Assembly (NCBI RefSeq): GCF_006874585.1
Contig: NZ_CP029762.1
Coordinates: 124,001 to 188,000, forward strand
Length of the DNA stretch: 64,000 nt
Direction: 5' to 3'
Source: Sphingomonas sp. IC081
Lineage (GTDB): Bacteria; Pseudomonadota; Alphaproteobacteria; Sphingomonadales; Sphingomonadaceae
Shown: one piece after another, positions 50,355 to 60,500 of the stretch
Position numbering within the stretch: the stretch's first letter is position 1
Layout: every line of letters begins with the position of its first letter
The notes under the pieces: model-generated
Seen by the model: the letters and a program-made list of their open reading frames with translations, nothing else
The model's database searches: none
What the model was told of the DNA's origin: nothing
Made by a program: the position numbers and the translations under genes

Positions 50355-51557
50355 ATGTCTCGACGCTCATTAGTGGCGCGGCTGGTGGCCTGTGGAACCG
50401 GCTTGGTGCTCGGTTCTCCAACGCTCGCGCGACAGACTTCCCGGTCTGCGGGCTCGTGGAACTTCGGTGCGGCTCACCTCGAATGGGAGCCGCTGGAAGT
50501 CGGCACGGGTGATACCCTCCTTGTTTCGGCACAAGTGCGCGGAGTGCCGGTGCGGGCGGTGCTCGACAGTGGCAGCGGCGCGTCGATCATGAGCACGGCG
50601 CTCGCGGCGAAGCTCGGCTTGAACGATGGTGAGCGGCGCATGATTAGCGGGCTGAGCGCCAAGGCCCCGGTGCTGCTGGTCCGCGACATCGACGTACAGC
50701 TCGCCCGCGAAACCCGTCGCTTACCCTTTGCCGTCGTTGGTGATCTGAGTTCAGTGTCGGCGGCCTTCGGACGACCGATCGATATCCTCCTCGGTGCCGA
50801 TATGTTCACGGGTAGCTGCATCGCGCTCGATTTCGCGAAAAGGCGTATGGCGGTCGTCAAGTCAGGCACGTTTCTCGCCGGTCCCGACTGGCGCGCTGTC
50901 GCGCTCGGGCGCGGTGCCAAGCAGGAGCTGTTCATTCGAGCTTCCGTCTCGGGTTTGCCTCCCGTGCCCTTGATGATCGATCTTGGCAGCTCGGCCGCGC
51001 TGATGCTCTCGTCGGCCTATGCCCGCGATCAAGGGCTGTTGAACGGGAAGCTCGTCTCGACCGCGGCGATCGGCGGCGTCGATGGTGTGCGTATCAACGA
51101 TGCTTTCACGATCCAGAACATCAACATCGAAGGGCTTGGCGTCTCGAACGTCCCCACACTCGGGATGAGAGCTTGGCTCTCCACCAGCACGGTTGGCAAT
51201 GTCGGCCTACCGCTGATCGCTCAATTCGACGTGGTGTTCGACGTGACCGCCGGATTCGTGTGGCTCCGGCCACTCGGTCCTCGTCGTCGCCTGCCGATGC
51301 TGAAGGACCGTAGCGGCCTTGGCCTCGCAGCCTCACCAACGGCGCTCACCGTTGTTCATGTGGCGGCGAACAGTCCCGCGGAAAAGGCTGGCTGGGCGGT
51401 CGGCGACCGGATCGTGGCGGTGAACGGCCATTCGATCGATGCGAACTATACGCGTGGGGAGCTCTGGCAAGTGCGCTCCCGGCCTGCTGGCACCCTCGTA
51501 AAGCTGACGATGGCCTCGGGTGATGTGCGCGAGCTCAGGCTGGCCGATTATTATTGA
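50355..51557 (+). CDS. Retropepsin-like aspartic protease with PDZ domain
   Basis: This 400-residue exported protein has a twin-Arg N-terminus (MSRRSLVARLVACGTGLVLG) and two clan AA aspartic-protease-like halves, with Asp in AVLDSGSGASIMS and in LMIDLGSSAALML. A PDZ-like C-terminal domain follows (VAANSPAEKAGWAVGDRIVA). The second half has DLGS rather than the usual D-T/S-G, so activity of that site is uncertain. The ATG at 50355 is chosen for its signal; the frame is open upstream. It overlaps convergently with the MerR gene by 7 nt. Confidence 0.8.
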   Translation: MSRRSLVARLVACGTGLVLGSPTLARQTSRSAGSWNFGAAHLEWEPLEVGTGDTLLVSAQVRGVPVRAVLDSGSGASIMSTALAAKLGLNDGERRMISGLSAKAPVLLVRDIDVQLARETRRLPFAVVGDLSSVSAAFGRPIDILLGADMFTGSCIALDFAKRRMAVVKSGTFLAGPDWRAVALGRGAKQELFIRASVSGLPPVPLMIDLGSSAALMLSSAYARDQGLLNGKLVSTAAIGGVDGVRINDAFTIQNINIEGLGVSNVPTLGMRAWLSTSTVGNVGLPLIAQFDVVFDVTAGFVWLRPLGPRRRLPMLKDRSGLGLAASPTALTVVHVAANSPAEKAGWAVGDRIVAVNGHSIDANYTRGELWQVRSRPAGTLVKLTMASGDVRELRLADYY

Positions 51558-51970
51558 TCGGCTTGAGGGTGGCCTTTGCCGATCGCCTTCATGATCCGAC
51601 AATCGGCCATGCGCGCCTTGGTGCAGCTCTGGCTGAGCATTGCCAACTCATCCCGCAACACCGCGAGTTGCGCCAGTCTCTCCTCCACATCCTTGAGGTG
51701 CTGAGCAGCGATAGCTGAGGCGGCACCACAATCCTGGTCCGGGTTCTGCGCCAGCCCCATCAACGAACGGATCTCGTCGACGGAGAAGCCAAGCCGGCGA
51801 CCGTTGCGGATGAAGTGCAAACGCTCAATGTCACTGGCATCGTAGGTTCTGCGACCCGACGCCGTGCGAGGGGCGGATCGGAGCAACCCGATCGACTCAT
51901 AAAAGCGGATCGTCGTCACCTTCGTCGAGGTCTCGCTGGCGAGCTGCCCAATCATCACCGGCTTCATCAT
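51551..51970 (-). CDS. MerR-family heavy-metal regulator (CadR/ZntR/PbrR-like)
   Basis: This 139-residue MerR regulator has an N-terminal winged helix (MIGQLASETSTKVTTIRFYE, SIGLLRSAPRTASGRRTY) and the metal-site cysteines in DQDCGAASAIAAQHL and in LSQSCTKARMADC of the Zn/Cd/Pb subgroup. It is divergent from a metal-export array. A MerR-type promoter with a 19-bp spacer lies between the genes. The double ATG at 51970 is chosen. Confidence 0.88.
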   Translation of the reverse strand: MMKPVMIGQLASETSTKVTTIRFYESIGLLRSAPRTASGRRTYDASDIERLHFIRNGRRLGFSVDEIRSLMGLAQNPDQDCGAASAIAAQHLKDVEERLAQLAVLRDELAMLSQSCTKARMADCRIMKAIGKGHPQADQ

Positions 51971-52007
51971 GCCATCCTTGCTTATGCGAACGTGTCGCAC
52001 ATTTCGC

Positions 52008-52038
52008 TTGCTTCTACAGCGACTGGAGGTGGTAAGGA
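52008..52038 (+). promoter_or_regulatory. MerR-type promoter/operator of the metal array
   Basis: A -35 TTGCTT (52008-52013) and -10 TAAGGA (52033-52038) are separated by 19 nt, with a dyad CTACAG-CGA-CTGGAG (52014-52028) between them. This is the elongated-spacer layout of MerR-activated promoters. Transcription would start at about 52045, next to the ATG at 52046. Confidence 0.7.
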
Positions 52039-52045
52039 AGGCCGC

Positions 52046-52672
52046 ATGAATGCTTCTACCGAAAGCTGCGGGTGCCACGGGGAGCCCGCGCGCGCGCAAA
52101 CCGATCCGGCCTATCGCCGTGCGCTGCTGACCGTCGTGGTGCTCAACCTCGGCTTCGGAGTCGCCGAGCTGTTCGGCGGGTTCATCGCCGATAGCCAAGC
52201 GCTGAAAGCGGATTCCCTCGATTTTCTCGGGGACGGGTCGATCAGCCTTATCGGTCTTCTCGCGCTTGCCTCGTCCGCACGGGCGAGGGCAAAGGTCGCG
52301 CTGACGCAGGGGTTGTTTCTCGGTGCGCTTGGCGTGGGCGTAATCGGTTTCGCGATTTGGCGCGCCCTGAACGCAACCGCGCCCGATGCCGAACTGATGG
52401 GCACAATCGGCGTTGTCGCGCTCGCGATCAATGTCGTGTCCGCCTTGGTGCTTGCGCGTTTCCGGGAATGGGACGCCAATGTTCGCGCGATCTGGCTGTT
52501 CAGCCGCAACGACGCGCTCGCCAACGTGGCGGTGATCGCCGCGGCCGGTCTGGTGGCGTGGACAGGAAGCGCCTGGCCGGACCTCGCCGTCGCCGGCCTC
52601 ATCGCCCTCCTGTTCCTCCACTCCGCTTATGAAATCGTCACTGGCGCTCGGCGCGAATTGGGAGAGCGGTAG
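52046..52672 (+). CDS. Cation diffusion facilitator-type transporter (short)
   Basis: This 208-residue CDF-type membrane protein has an N-terminal Cys/His motif (SCGCHGE) and six predicted helices including VAELFGGFIADSQALKADSL-DFLGDG and a second HD/ND-type motif LFSRNDALANVAV. It ends after the helices and lacks the usual cytosolic C-terminal domain. It is the first gene under the MerR-type promoter. It probably exports Zn/Cd/Co-type cations. Confidence 0.82.
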   Translation: MNASTESCGCHGEPARAQTDPAYRRALLTVVVLNLGFGVAELFGGFIADSQALKADSLDFLGDGSISLIGLLALASSARARAKVALTQGLFLGALGVGVIGFAIWRALNATAPDAELMGTIGVVALAINVVSALVLARFREWDANVRAIWLFSRNDALANVAVIAAAGLVAWTGSAWPDLAVAGLIALLFLHSAYEIVTGARRELGER

Positions 52673-54639
52673 TGCGTCTGCTCGCGTTGATCCGGGCAAT
52701 GCTCTCGTTGCGGCTGCTCTCCGCGCTCGCGGCGCTGCTGATCCCTGCTGCGGCAATCGCCGAACCCGGCGACGTGCAAACCGCATGGCGGCTGCTCGAC
52801 TATATGGCCGTCGATTATGGCGGCGCGGTCGCCAACGGTCGGATCAAGAGCACGTCGGAATATGCCGAGATGACGGAGTTCGCCGCGTCGGTCTCGACAC
52901 GGTTTCAGGGCCTGCCGGCGAAGCCGGAGCGTCAAGCCCTCATCCAGCGGGCTGCCAACCTCCAGGCGGTGATCGCGGAAAAGGGACCGACTGAACAGGT
53001 GGCAACATTGGCGCACGGGCTCGCGGCCGATCTGTTGCGCGCCTACCCGGTGCCGCTCGCGCCCGATAAGGCTCCGAACCTCGTCTCCAGCGATGCCCTG
53101 TTCCGACAATCCTGCGCGTCCTGCCACGGGATGACGGGCAACGGCCGTGGCCCTGACGCCGCCAAGCTCGCTACGCCCCCGATTGCTTTCACCGATGCCG
53201 AGCGCGCGCGCCAGCGCAGCGTGTTCGCGCTCTATCAGGTGGTGACGCAAGGCATCGACGGGACCGCGATGCAGAGCTTCGCCGATCTGCCCAACGATCA
53301 GCGCTGGGCGTTAGCATTCCGAGCCGGGAGCTTCGCCTTCACGGATGCGCAGGCGCGCGAAGGCGAGCGGCTTTGGAAATCCGACCCGACCCTTCGCCGG
53401 CGCATTCCGGACCTGAAAACCCTGGTCGCGCTCACCCCGGCCGCGCTCGGCGCGGCGATCGGCGACGCCAAGGCTGACCCAGTGCTCGCGTTCCTGCGTC
53501 GTCATCCCGAACAGGTGATACAACAGGCTCCCGGCTCGCTCGCGGTCGCCCGCGCCAAACTCGCCGAAAGCGTGGCGGCTGCGCGGCGCGGCGATGCGCG
53601 CATGGCGAAAGAGCTGGCGCTGTCGGCCTATCTCGATGGGTTCGAGCCGATCGAGCCAACACTCACCGCGCGCGACGCGACGCTGATGGGTCGAATCGAG
53701 GGCGCGATGGGGGAGTTCCGCGCCTCGATCGACCGGGGCGCGTCGCCCGATGATCTCGCGGAGAAGGTCGCAGTACTGGGCGGCCTTTTCGACGATGCGG
53801 AAGCGGCGCTCGCGCCTGATGCCGCCACCGAAGCGTCCACGTTCCTGGGCGCGTTCACGATCCTGCTGCGTGAAGGGCTCGAAGCCCTGCTCATCGTTGT
53901 CGCCATGATCGCGTTCCTGCGTAAAGCCGAGCGCGGCGAGGCGCTGCGGTACGTGCATGGCGGCTGGGTCAGCGCGATCATCGCGGGCGGGATCACCTGG
54001 GCGGTCGCCACCTATGCGATCGGGATCAGCGGTGCGAGCCGGGAGCTGACGGAAGGGTTTGGCTCGCTGTTCGCCGCGGTCGTGCTGCTCTCGGTCGGGA
54101 TTTGGATGCACGGCAAGGCGCAGGCCGATCAGTGGCAGCGCTATATTCGCGAGAAGATGTCGCGGGCGCTCTCGGGCGGGTCGGGCTGGTTCCTGTTCGG
54201 GCTGGCGTTCGTCGTAGTTTATCGCGAGGTCTTCGAGACGATCCTGTTCTATGCCGCGCTTTCGGCGCAAGGTGACAACGGGATGCTTCTCGCGGGGGCC
54301 GGGTCGGCGATTGGACTGCTCAGCCTGATCGCTTGGGCCATGCTTCGCTACAGTCGCAAGCTGCCGATCGCGCAGTTCTTCCGCTATAGCTCCTGGCTCA
54401 TGGCGGTCCTGACCGTCGTGCTGGCGGGTAAAGGCGTCGCCGCGCTCCAGGAAGCCGGCCTTATCAACATCGCACCGCTCGCGGACGTGCCACGGCTGTC
54501 GATGCTCGGCGTGTTTCCCACTTGGCAATCGGTGCTGGCGCAACTCCTGATGGCGGTCGCCATTGCGGTCGGGTTCGCCTGGAACGGGCGCGACCGATCC
54601 CGCTCGGGTTCCGGCTCAGTGACCCTTGGTTCGAATTAG
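52672..54639 (+). CDS. Cytochrome c-FTR1 fusion, PbrT-like metal permease
   Basis: This 655-residue fusion has a signal/membrane helix, a cytochrome c domain with haem motif CASCHGMTGNGRG (about residues 145-220), a helical linker, and an FTR1-type permease (about 395-640). The latter contains the acidic motifs LLREGLEALLIV and VVYREVFETILFY. FTR1 proteins take up iron; the related PbrT acts in lead resistance. The GTG start overlaps the CDF stop by 1 nt. Its location in a MerR-controlled metal array favours a heavy-metal role. Confidence 0.82.
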   Translation: MRLLALIRAMLSLRLLSALAALLIPAAAIAEPGDVQTAWRLLDYMAVDYGGAVANGRIKSTSEYAEMTEFAASVSTRFQGLPAKPERQALIQRAANLQAVIAEKGPTEQVATLAHGLAADLLRAYPVPLAPDKAPNLVSSDALFRQSCASCHGMTGNGRGPDAAKLATPPIAFTDAERARQRSVFALYQVVTQGIDGTAMQSFADLPNDQRWALAFRAGSFAFTDAQAREGERLWKSDPTLRRRIPDLKTLVALTPAALGAAIGDAKADPVLAFLRRHPEQVIQQAPGSLAVARAKLAESVAAARRGDARMAKELALSAYLDGFEPIEPTLTARDATLMGRIEGAMGEFRASIDRGASPDDLAEKVAVLGGLFDDAEAALAPDAATEASTFLGAFTILLREGLEALLIVVAMIAFLRKAERGEALRYVHGGWVSAIIAGGITWAVATYAIGISGASRELTEGFGSLFAAVVLLSVGIWMHGKAQADQWQRYIREKMSRALSGGSGWFLFGLAFVVVYREVFETILFYAALSAQGDNGMLLAGAGSAIGLLSLIAWAMLRYSRKLPIAQFFRYSSWLMAVLTVVLAGKGVAALQEAGLINIAPLADVPRLSMLGVFPTWQSVLAQLLMAVAIAVGFAWNGRDRSRSGSGSVTLGSN

Positions 54640-54679
54640 TGCAATGACATGAAAACCCTTCCGTGATAGAGGCAAGCTA

Positions 54680-55009
54680 GTGCGAGCCTTTTTGCCTTTC
54701 CTGACATGCCTGATGCTGGTCCTGACCAGCTTCTCCGGCATGGCCCATGCCGCCGATCTGGCGGGGGGAAGCATCGCGGGCGTTGAGTTCACGGTCCATA
54801 CCGCCGGTGACATCGATCAGGTGCCATCGGACTCGGACAAGAATGTCCCGCATCATCACAATTATTGTCACGGACACGACGTCGGCGCGCCTGCGCGCAC
54901 GACGATGGAATATACCCCCGTCCTCACAGTGCTCAAGCCGACAATCTCCGCCTCTGCGTCGCTCGACGGCCGCACCGGCATGGTCCATTTGAGGCCCCCC
55001 CAAGCCTGA
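54680..55009 (+). CDS. Small His-containing periplasmic protein of czc cluster
   Basis: This 109-residue protein has a signal peptide (MRAFLPFLTCLMLVLTSFSG, cleavage near AHAAD) and a HHHNYCHGHD cluster near residues 57-66 that could bind metal. It starts with GTG after GAGG. Comparable small genes precede czcC in other metal clusters. No function beyond possible periplasmic metal binding can be stated. Confidence 0.7.
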   Translation: MRAFLPFLTCLMLVLTSFSGMAHAADLAGGSIAGVEFTVHTAGDIDQVPSDSDKNVPHHHNYCHGHDVGAPARTTMEYTPVLTVLKPTISASASLDGRTGMVHLRPPQA

Positions 55010-55069
55010 CGTCCGATTTGGGCGTGCGTTGGCGCGCCCCTGTCGATCATCGTCAGGAGTCCTATTTTC

Positions 55070-56347
55070 ATGAATCGTATCCTCGCGGCCATGCTGGCCG
55101 CAGCGTCTTGCGCCACGATGGCGCAGGCGCAGGTCGGACCGTCCGCGCCTGTTGCGCAGGATGCGCCGGTCTACACGCTTGACCAAGCGGTCAGTGCAGC
55201 GGGCGGTTCGGCCCCTGCTGCGGAAGCGGCGACAGCTGGAATCGACGCGGCCCGTGCAGGTCGCACAGTCGCCGGCTTGCGGCCCAATCCGGTGGTTCAA
55301 GGCCAAGTCGAGAATGTCATCGGCTCCGGGCCGTATCGGGGGGTCCGCAGCGCGGAAACCACGGTCGGCTTTGCGATCCCGATCGAGCTAGGCGGCAAGC
55401 GCGGCGCCCGCGTCGCGGTCGCCAATGCGCAATTGTCCCGGGCCGAGATCCAGGCCGCGATCATCGCGGCGGATGTCCGGCTTCAGGTAACGCAGCTCTA
55501 TGTCGAAGCGGTCGCGGCCGATCGCCGGGTAATGACAGCCCGCGATCAGGCCCGGATCGCCAGCGATGCGCTGCGGGCCGCGAGCGTTCGCGTGCAGGCA
55601 GGGCGGGCATCGCCACTCGAGCAACAGCGCGCGGATGTCGCGCGTATCAATGCCGACGCCAATGTGGAGCGGCAGCTTCGCTTGGCCGAGGCGGCCCGCG
55701 CCAATCTGGCGCGTCGGATCGGACGGCCGATCGACGGCCTGCTCGATGACACGCTGCTCGATCGCCTTCCCGGTGTGAACGTCTATGGGCCGTTGGCACC
55801 GGTCAACACGACCGGCACACTCGCGCTGGCGGCAGCCAACGCGGATTTCTCCATTGCCGAAGCCGGCGTGCGGCTCGCGCGCGCCAATCGCGTGCCTGAC
55901 CTGAACGTCGGGCCGTCGATCCGCCGCCTGGAAGCGACCAACGACATGGCGGCGGTGTTCAGCGTGTCGATCCCGATCCCGGTGTTCAACAATGGTCGCG
56001 CCGCGATTGCGCAGGCGACCGCGCAGCGGACCCAGGCGGATGCGCAGCGCCGCGTGACCGCGCTCGACATCGAACAGGCGATCACGGACGCGCAGGCGCA
56101 GGCGGCCAATGCCGCAACGACGGCTCGTGCGGCGTCGGGGCCGGCGCTGGCGGCTGCACAGGAGGCCGCCCGCATCGCGCGGATCGGCTATCGCGAGGGC
56201 AAGTTCGGCCAGCTCGAATTGCTCGATGCTGAACGCACGCTCGCCGAAACGCGGGTCGCCGCGATCGACGCGCTTGCCAATTACCAGAATGCCCGCGCGC
56301 AAGTGGAGCGACTGACCGCTCGTGCGCCCAATGGGGGGAATCAGTGA
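55070..56347 (+). CDS. czcC: Outer-membrane efflux protein CzcC (TolC family)
   Basis: This 425-residue outer-membrane factor has a signal peptide (ending AQAQ) and two TolC-type repeats, with LRPNPVVQGQVENVIG and PDLNVGPSIRRLEATND. It forms the exit duct of the CzcCBA cation efflux pump. A CAGGAGT lies upstream of the ATG, and its stop overlaps the czcB start. Confidence 0.9.
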   Translation: MNRILAAMLAAASCATMAQAQVGPSAPVAQDAPVYTLDQAVSAAGGSAPAAEAATAGIDAARAGRTVAGLRPNPVVQGQVENVIGSGPYRGVRSAETTVGFAIPIELGGKRGARVAVANAQLSRAEIQAAIIAADVRLQVTQLYVEAVAADRRVMTARDQARIASDALRAASVRVQAGRASPLEQQRADVARINADANVERQLRLAEAARANLARRIGRPIDGLLDDTLLDRLPGVNVYGPLAPVNTTGTLALAAANADFSIAEAGVRLARANRVPDLNVGPSIRRLEATNDMAAVFSVSIPIPVFNNGRAAIAQATAQRTQADAQRRVTALDIEQAITDAQAQAANAATTARAASGPALAAAQEAARIARIGYREGKFGQLELLDAERTLAETRVAAIDALANYQNARAQVERLTARAPNGGNQ

Positions 56348-57525
56348 TGAAGAGCTTTTATCTCGCGGGCGCGGCGTCGCTCGCCCTGCTCTTGGCTGCC
56401 TGCGGCGGCAAGGATGGCGGAAACGAGGCAACTGCCGAAGGCGCAGCTGCCAATGAGACGGCAGCGGGCACGGAAAAGGGCGGTGCTGAAGGCGGTCATG
56501 CCGGTGAAGGCGTCGTCACATTGGGTGCCGACCAGATCGCCACAGCGGGCGTCCAGGTCGGACGGCCGATCATCGGCGGGGCCGGGACGATCGAGCTGCC
56601 CGCGATCATCGAGGGCGACCCACAGGGAACGCAGGTCGTCTCGGCCGCAATTGCGGGACGCGTGGTCGCGCTCACCCGTAACCTCGGCCAATCGGTCGAA
56701 CGCGGCCAGACCATTGCGGTCATCGAAAGCCGCGAGGCGGCGCAGATCAAGGGCGAGGTCGAGGCGGCGCGGGCGCGGCTTCAGCTCGCTAATTCGAACC
56801 TCGCGCGCGAACAGCGGCTGTTCGCGCAGAGAGTCTCCCCTGAACAGGATCTGATCGCCGCCCGCACAGCGGCGACGGAGGCGCGGATCGCCCTGACGCA
56901 GGCGCAGAGCATGGTTTCGGCGGCGGGTGTCGGCGGCGGCGGGCTCAACCGGCTCGGCATTGCCGCGCCGATCTCGGGCCAGATCATTGCGCGCCCCGTG
57001 ACGCTGGGACAAACGGTCGCGGCGGATGCCGAACTCTATCGCATCGCCAACCTGAGCCAGGTGTCGATCGCGCTTAATCTCAAGCCCGAGGATGCGGGCC
57101 GGGTGCGTCCCGGCAATACGGTGCTGGTGAAGGCGGCAGGCCGTCAGGCGACCGCCCGCGTGACCTTCGTGTCGCCGGCGCTTGATCCGCAGACGCGGCT
57201 CGTGCCTGCGCTCGCCACCCTCGACAATCGCGGTGGCGAATGGCGGGTCGGCGAGCCTGTGACGGCAGCCGTGCAGCTCACGGGCAGCGGCGGGAGCGGG
57301 GCGGTCCGCGTGCCGACGACGGCGGTCCAGAGTTTCGAGGGCAAGTCGGTCGTGTTCGTGCGCACGCCCACCGGCTTCAAGGCGACCCCGGTCCAGCTCG
57401 GCGATGCGTCGGGCGACACGGTGATCGTCCGGTCGGGCCTGACCGGCAACGAACAGATCGCCACCACCGGAAGTTTCACGCTCAAGGCCGAGATCGGCAA
57501 GGGCGAAGCGAGCCACGAGGATTAA
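56347..57525 (+). CDS. czcB: Efflux RND periplasmic adaptor CzcB
   Basis: This 392-residue membrane-fusion lipoprotein has lipobox LLAACGG near residue 20, an Ala/Glu-rich linker, a barrel-sandwich hybrid with coiled-coil hairpin (SREAAQIKGEVEAARARLQL), GIAAPISGQIIARPVTLGQT and a C-terminal beta-barrel. It links CzcA to CzcC. The start is the ATG overlapping the czcC stop (TGATG); a GTG one codon earlier is possible. Confidence 0.9.
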   Translation: MKSFYLAGAASLALLLAACGGKDGGNEATAEGAAANETAAGTEKGGAEGGHAGEGVVTLGADQIATAGVQVGRPIIGGAGTIELPAIIEGDPQGTQVVSAAIAGRVVALTRNLGQSVERGQTIAVIESREAAQIKGEVEAARARLQLANSNLAREQRLFAQRVSPEQDLIAARTAATEARIALTQAQSMVSAAGVGGGGLNRLGIAAPISGQIIARPVTLGQTVAADAELYRIANLSQVSIALNLKPEDAGRVRPGNTVLVKAAGRQATARVTFVSPALDPQTRLVPALATLDNRGGEWRVGEPVTAAVQLTGSGGSGAVRVPTTAVQSFEGKSVVFVRTPTGFKATPVQLGDASGDTVIVRSGLTGNEQIATTGSFTLKAEIGKGEASHED

Positions 57526-57528
57526 GCC

Positions 57529-60500
57529 ATGATCGCCCGTATCGTAACCTGGGCGGTCGAGAAGCGCTGGCTAGTCCTGCTCCTCACCGTCATCGTCGCC
57601 GCCATCGGCGCCTTTTCCCTCTACCGGCTACCGATCGACGCGGTGCCGGACATCACCAACAATCAGGTCCAGATCAACGTCCGCGCGCCTGCCCTCTCGC
57701 CCGAGCTGGTCGAGAAGCAGGTGTCGTTTCCAATCGAAACCGCGCTCGCCGGCACCCCCGGCCTGGAATATACGCGCTCGTTGAGCCGCAACGGCTTCGC
57801 GCAGATCACGGCGGTCTTTTCGGACGCGACGGACATCTATTTCGCCCGCCAGCAGGTGGGCGAGCGTCTGCGGGGCGTGCAAGAGAATCTGCCCGACGGC
57901 GTGAACCCTGAAATGGGTCCGATCGCGACAGGCCTGGGCGAGGTGTACATGTACACCGTTCGTCTCGATCATCGCGAGGACGACAAGCACAAGCCCGGTG
58001 AACCGGGCCAACAGCCCGATGGCAGCTACATCACGCCAGAGGGCGAGCGACTGACGACCGAAGAGGACAAGGCGACCTACCTGCGCACCGCGCAGGACTG
58101 GATCGTGACGCCGCTTCTGAAGACCACACCGGGCCTCGCCGGTGTCGACTCGATTGGCGGTTACGCCAAGCAGTTCCTCGTCGTGCCCGACGTGCAGAAG
58201 CTGGCCTCGCTCGGCATCACGCTGACGGACCTGGGAAATGCGCTGGAGCGCAATAACACCAGCGTCGGCGGTGGCTTCGTCAATCGCAATGGCGAAGGTC
58301 TGGCTGTTCGCTCGGATGCGCTCGTTCGCAATGCCAGCGAGTTGGCCAGGACCGTGATCGCGACACGTAACGGCGTGCCGATCACGGTCGAACAAGTTGC
58401 GACTGTGAAGACGGGTCAGGCGATCCGCATGGGTTCGGCATCGGAGAACGGTACCGAAGTCGTCGTCGGCACGGCGATCATGCGGATCGGCGAGAACAGC
58501 CGCATCGTGTCGACCGCGGTCGCTGAGAAACTGAAGACGATCAACGCTTCGCTGCCTCCTGACGTCGTAATTCAGCCGGTGCTGAACCGCACCGAGCTGG
58601 TCAATTCGACGATCAAGACGGTCGCGAAAAACCTGTCCGAAGGCGCGGTGCTGGTCATCGTCGTGCTCTTCCTGCTGCTCGGCAACTTCCGTGCGGCCCT
58701 GATCGCGGCGTTGGTCATCCCGATCACCATGATGCTGACAGGCTTTGGTATGCTGCGCGCTGGGGTCTCGGCCAATCTGATGAGCCTTGGGGCTTTGGAC
58801 TTCGGTCTGATCGTCGACGGCGCCGTCATCATTGTCGAAAACGCGCTGCGCCGGCTTGCCGAGCAACAGCATCATGAAGGCCGATTGCTCAGCGTCAAGG
58901 AACGGCTCGCGACCGTGGCAGCCGCTGCGCGTGAGATGATCCGTCCCTCTGTGTACGGGCAGGCAATCATCATCCTCGTCTACGTACCGCTGCTCACGCT
59001 GACCGGCGTGGAGGGTAAAACGTTCGGACCGATGGCGCTGACCGTCATCATCGCGCTCGCCTTCGCCTTCATCCTCTCTCTCACCTTCGTGCCGGCGATG
59101 ATTGCGATCTGGCTGTCGAAGAAGGTCGAGGAGAAGGACGGCCGCATCATCACGTGGCTGAAGAAGCGCTACGAACCCGGTCTCGACCGGGCCATGAAGC
59201 GCCCGGCGCTGACGATCGGTGCGGGTGTGGGAAGCCTTGTGGTGGCGGCGCTTGCTTTCACTACGCTCGGCTCGGTGTTCCTGCCGCAGCTCGACGAAGG
59301 CGATTTGCTGATCCAGTCGCTCCGCATTCCGGCAACGTCGGTCCAGCAGAGCCAGGCGATGCAGGTGCCGATCGAGCGGATGATGTCGAAGCAGCCGGAG
59401 GTGCAATTCGTCTATTCCAAGACGGGCACCGCCGAGCTGGCGGCCGACCCGATGCCGCCGAACGCGACCGACATGTTCGTCATCCTGAAGCCGCGCAAGG
59501 ATTGGCCGGATCCTGAGCTTCCCAAGGAGGAGCTGGTCAGCCGGATCGAGGGTAATCTCGCGAAGATTCCGGGAAATGCCTACGAGATCACCCAGCCCAT
59601 CCAGATGCGCTTCAACGAGCTGATCGCCGGCGTGCGCGGCGACATCGCGGTGAAGGTGTTCGGGGACGACTTCAACCAGATGAACCGGACGGCCGAGCAA
59701 ATCGCGGCGGTGCTGCGCAGAACGCAAGGCGCAGCGGACGTGAAGGTGGAGCAGACGACCGGTCTTCCCATGCTCGACATTCGCGTCAACCGCGACGCGA
59801 TGGCGCGGTTGGGCGTTACGGCTCAGGATGTGCAGGACACCGTGACTGCGACGATCGGCGGGCGAACATCGGGCCAGATCTTCGAGGGCGACCGTCGCTT
59901 CCCCGTGGTGATCCGCCTGTCGGAGGCGCAGCGTGCCGACATCGGCCTGCTCCAACAGGTGCAGGTGCCGGTGGCAGGCGGCGGCTATGTACCGCTGTCC
60001 AGCGTCGCCGAGATCAAGGTGGTCGATGGTCCGAACCAGATCAGCCGCGAGAACGGCAAGCGGCGCGTGGTGGTGCAAGCCAACGTGCGTGGCCGCGACG
60101 TCGGATCCGTCGTGGCGGATGCGCAGGCGGCGATCGGCAGCCAACTCCGGCTGCCTGCCGGCACCTATCTCGAATGGGGCGGCCAGTTCGAGAACCTCCA
60201 ATCGGCAAGCGAACGGCTGAAGCTGGTCATTCCGGCTTGCTTCATCTTGATCCTGCTGCTCCTCTACGGGGCGTTGGGATCGGTCCGCGACGCCGCGATC
60301 GTGTTCACCGGCGTGCCTTTCGCGCTGGTGGGCGGCGTCCTGTTGCTGTTCCTGCGGGGCATGGACTTCTCGATCTCGGCGGCAGTGGGCTTCATCGCCC
60401 TCTCGGGCATCGCGGTCCTCAACGGCCTCGTCATGGTCAGCTCGATCCAAGATCTGATCCGATCAGGGATGAGCCGCGAGGAAGCCGCGCATGTTGGCGC

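Noticed and set aside
57628..60450. 940-codon frame opposite czcA
   Set aside because: Antisense shadow of a well-defined RND pump; no recognisable domain.
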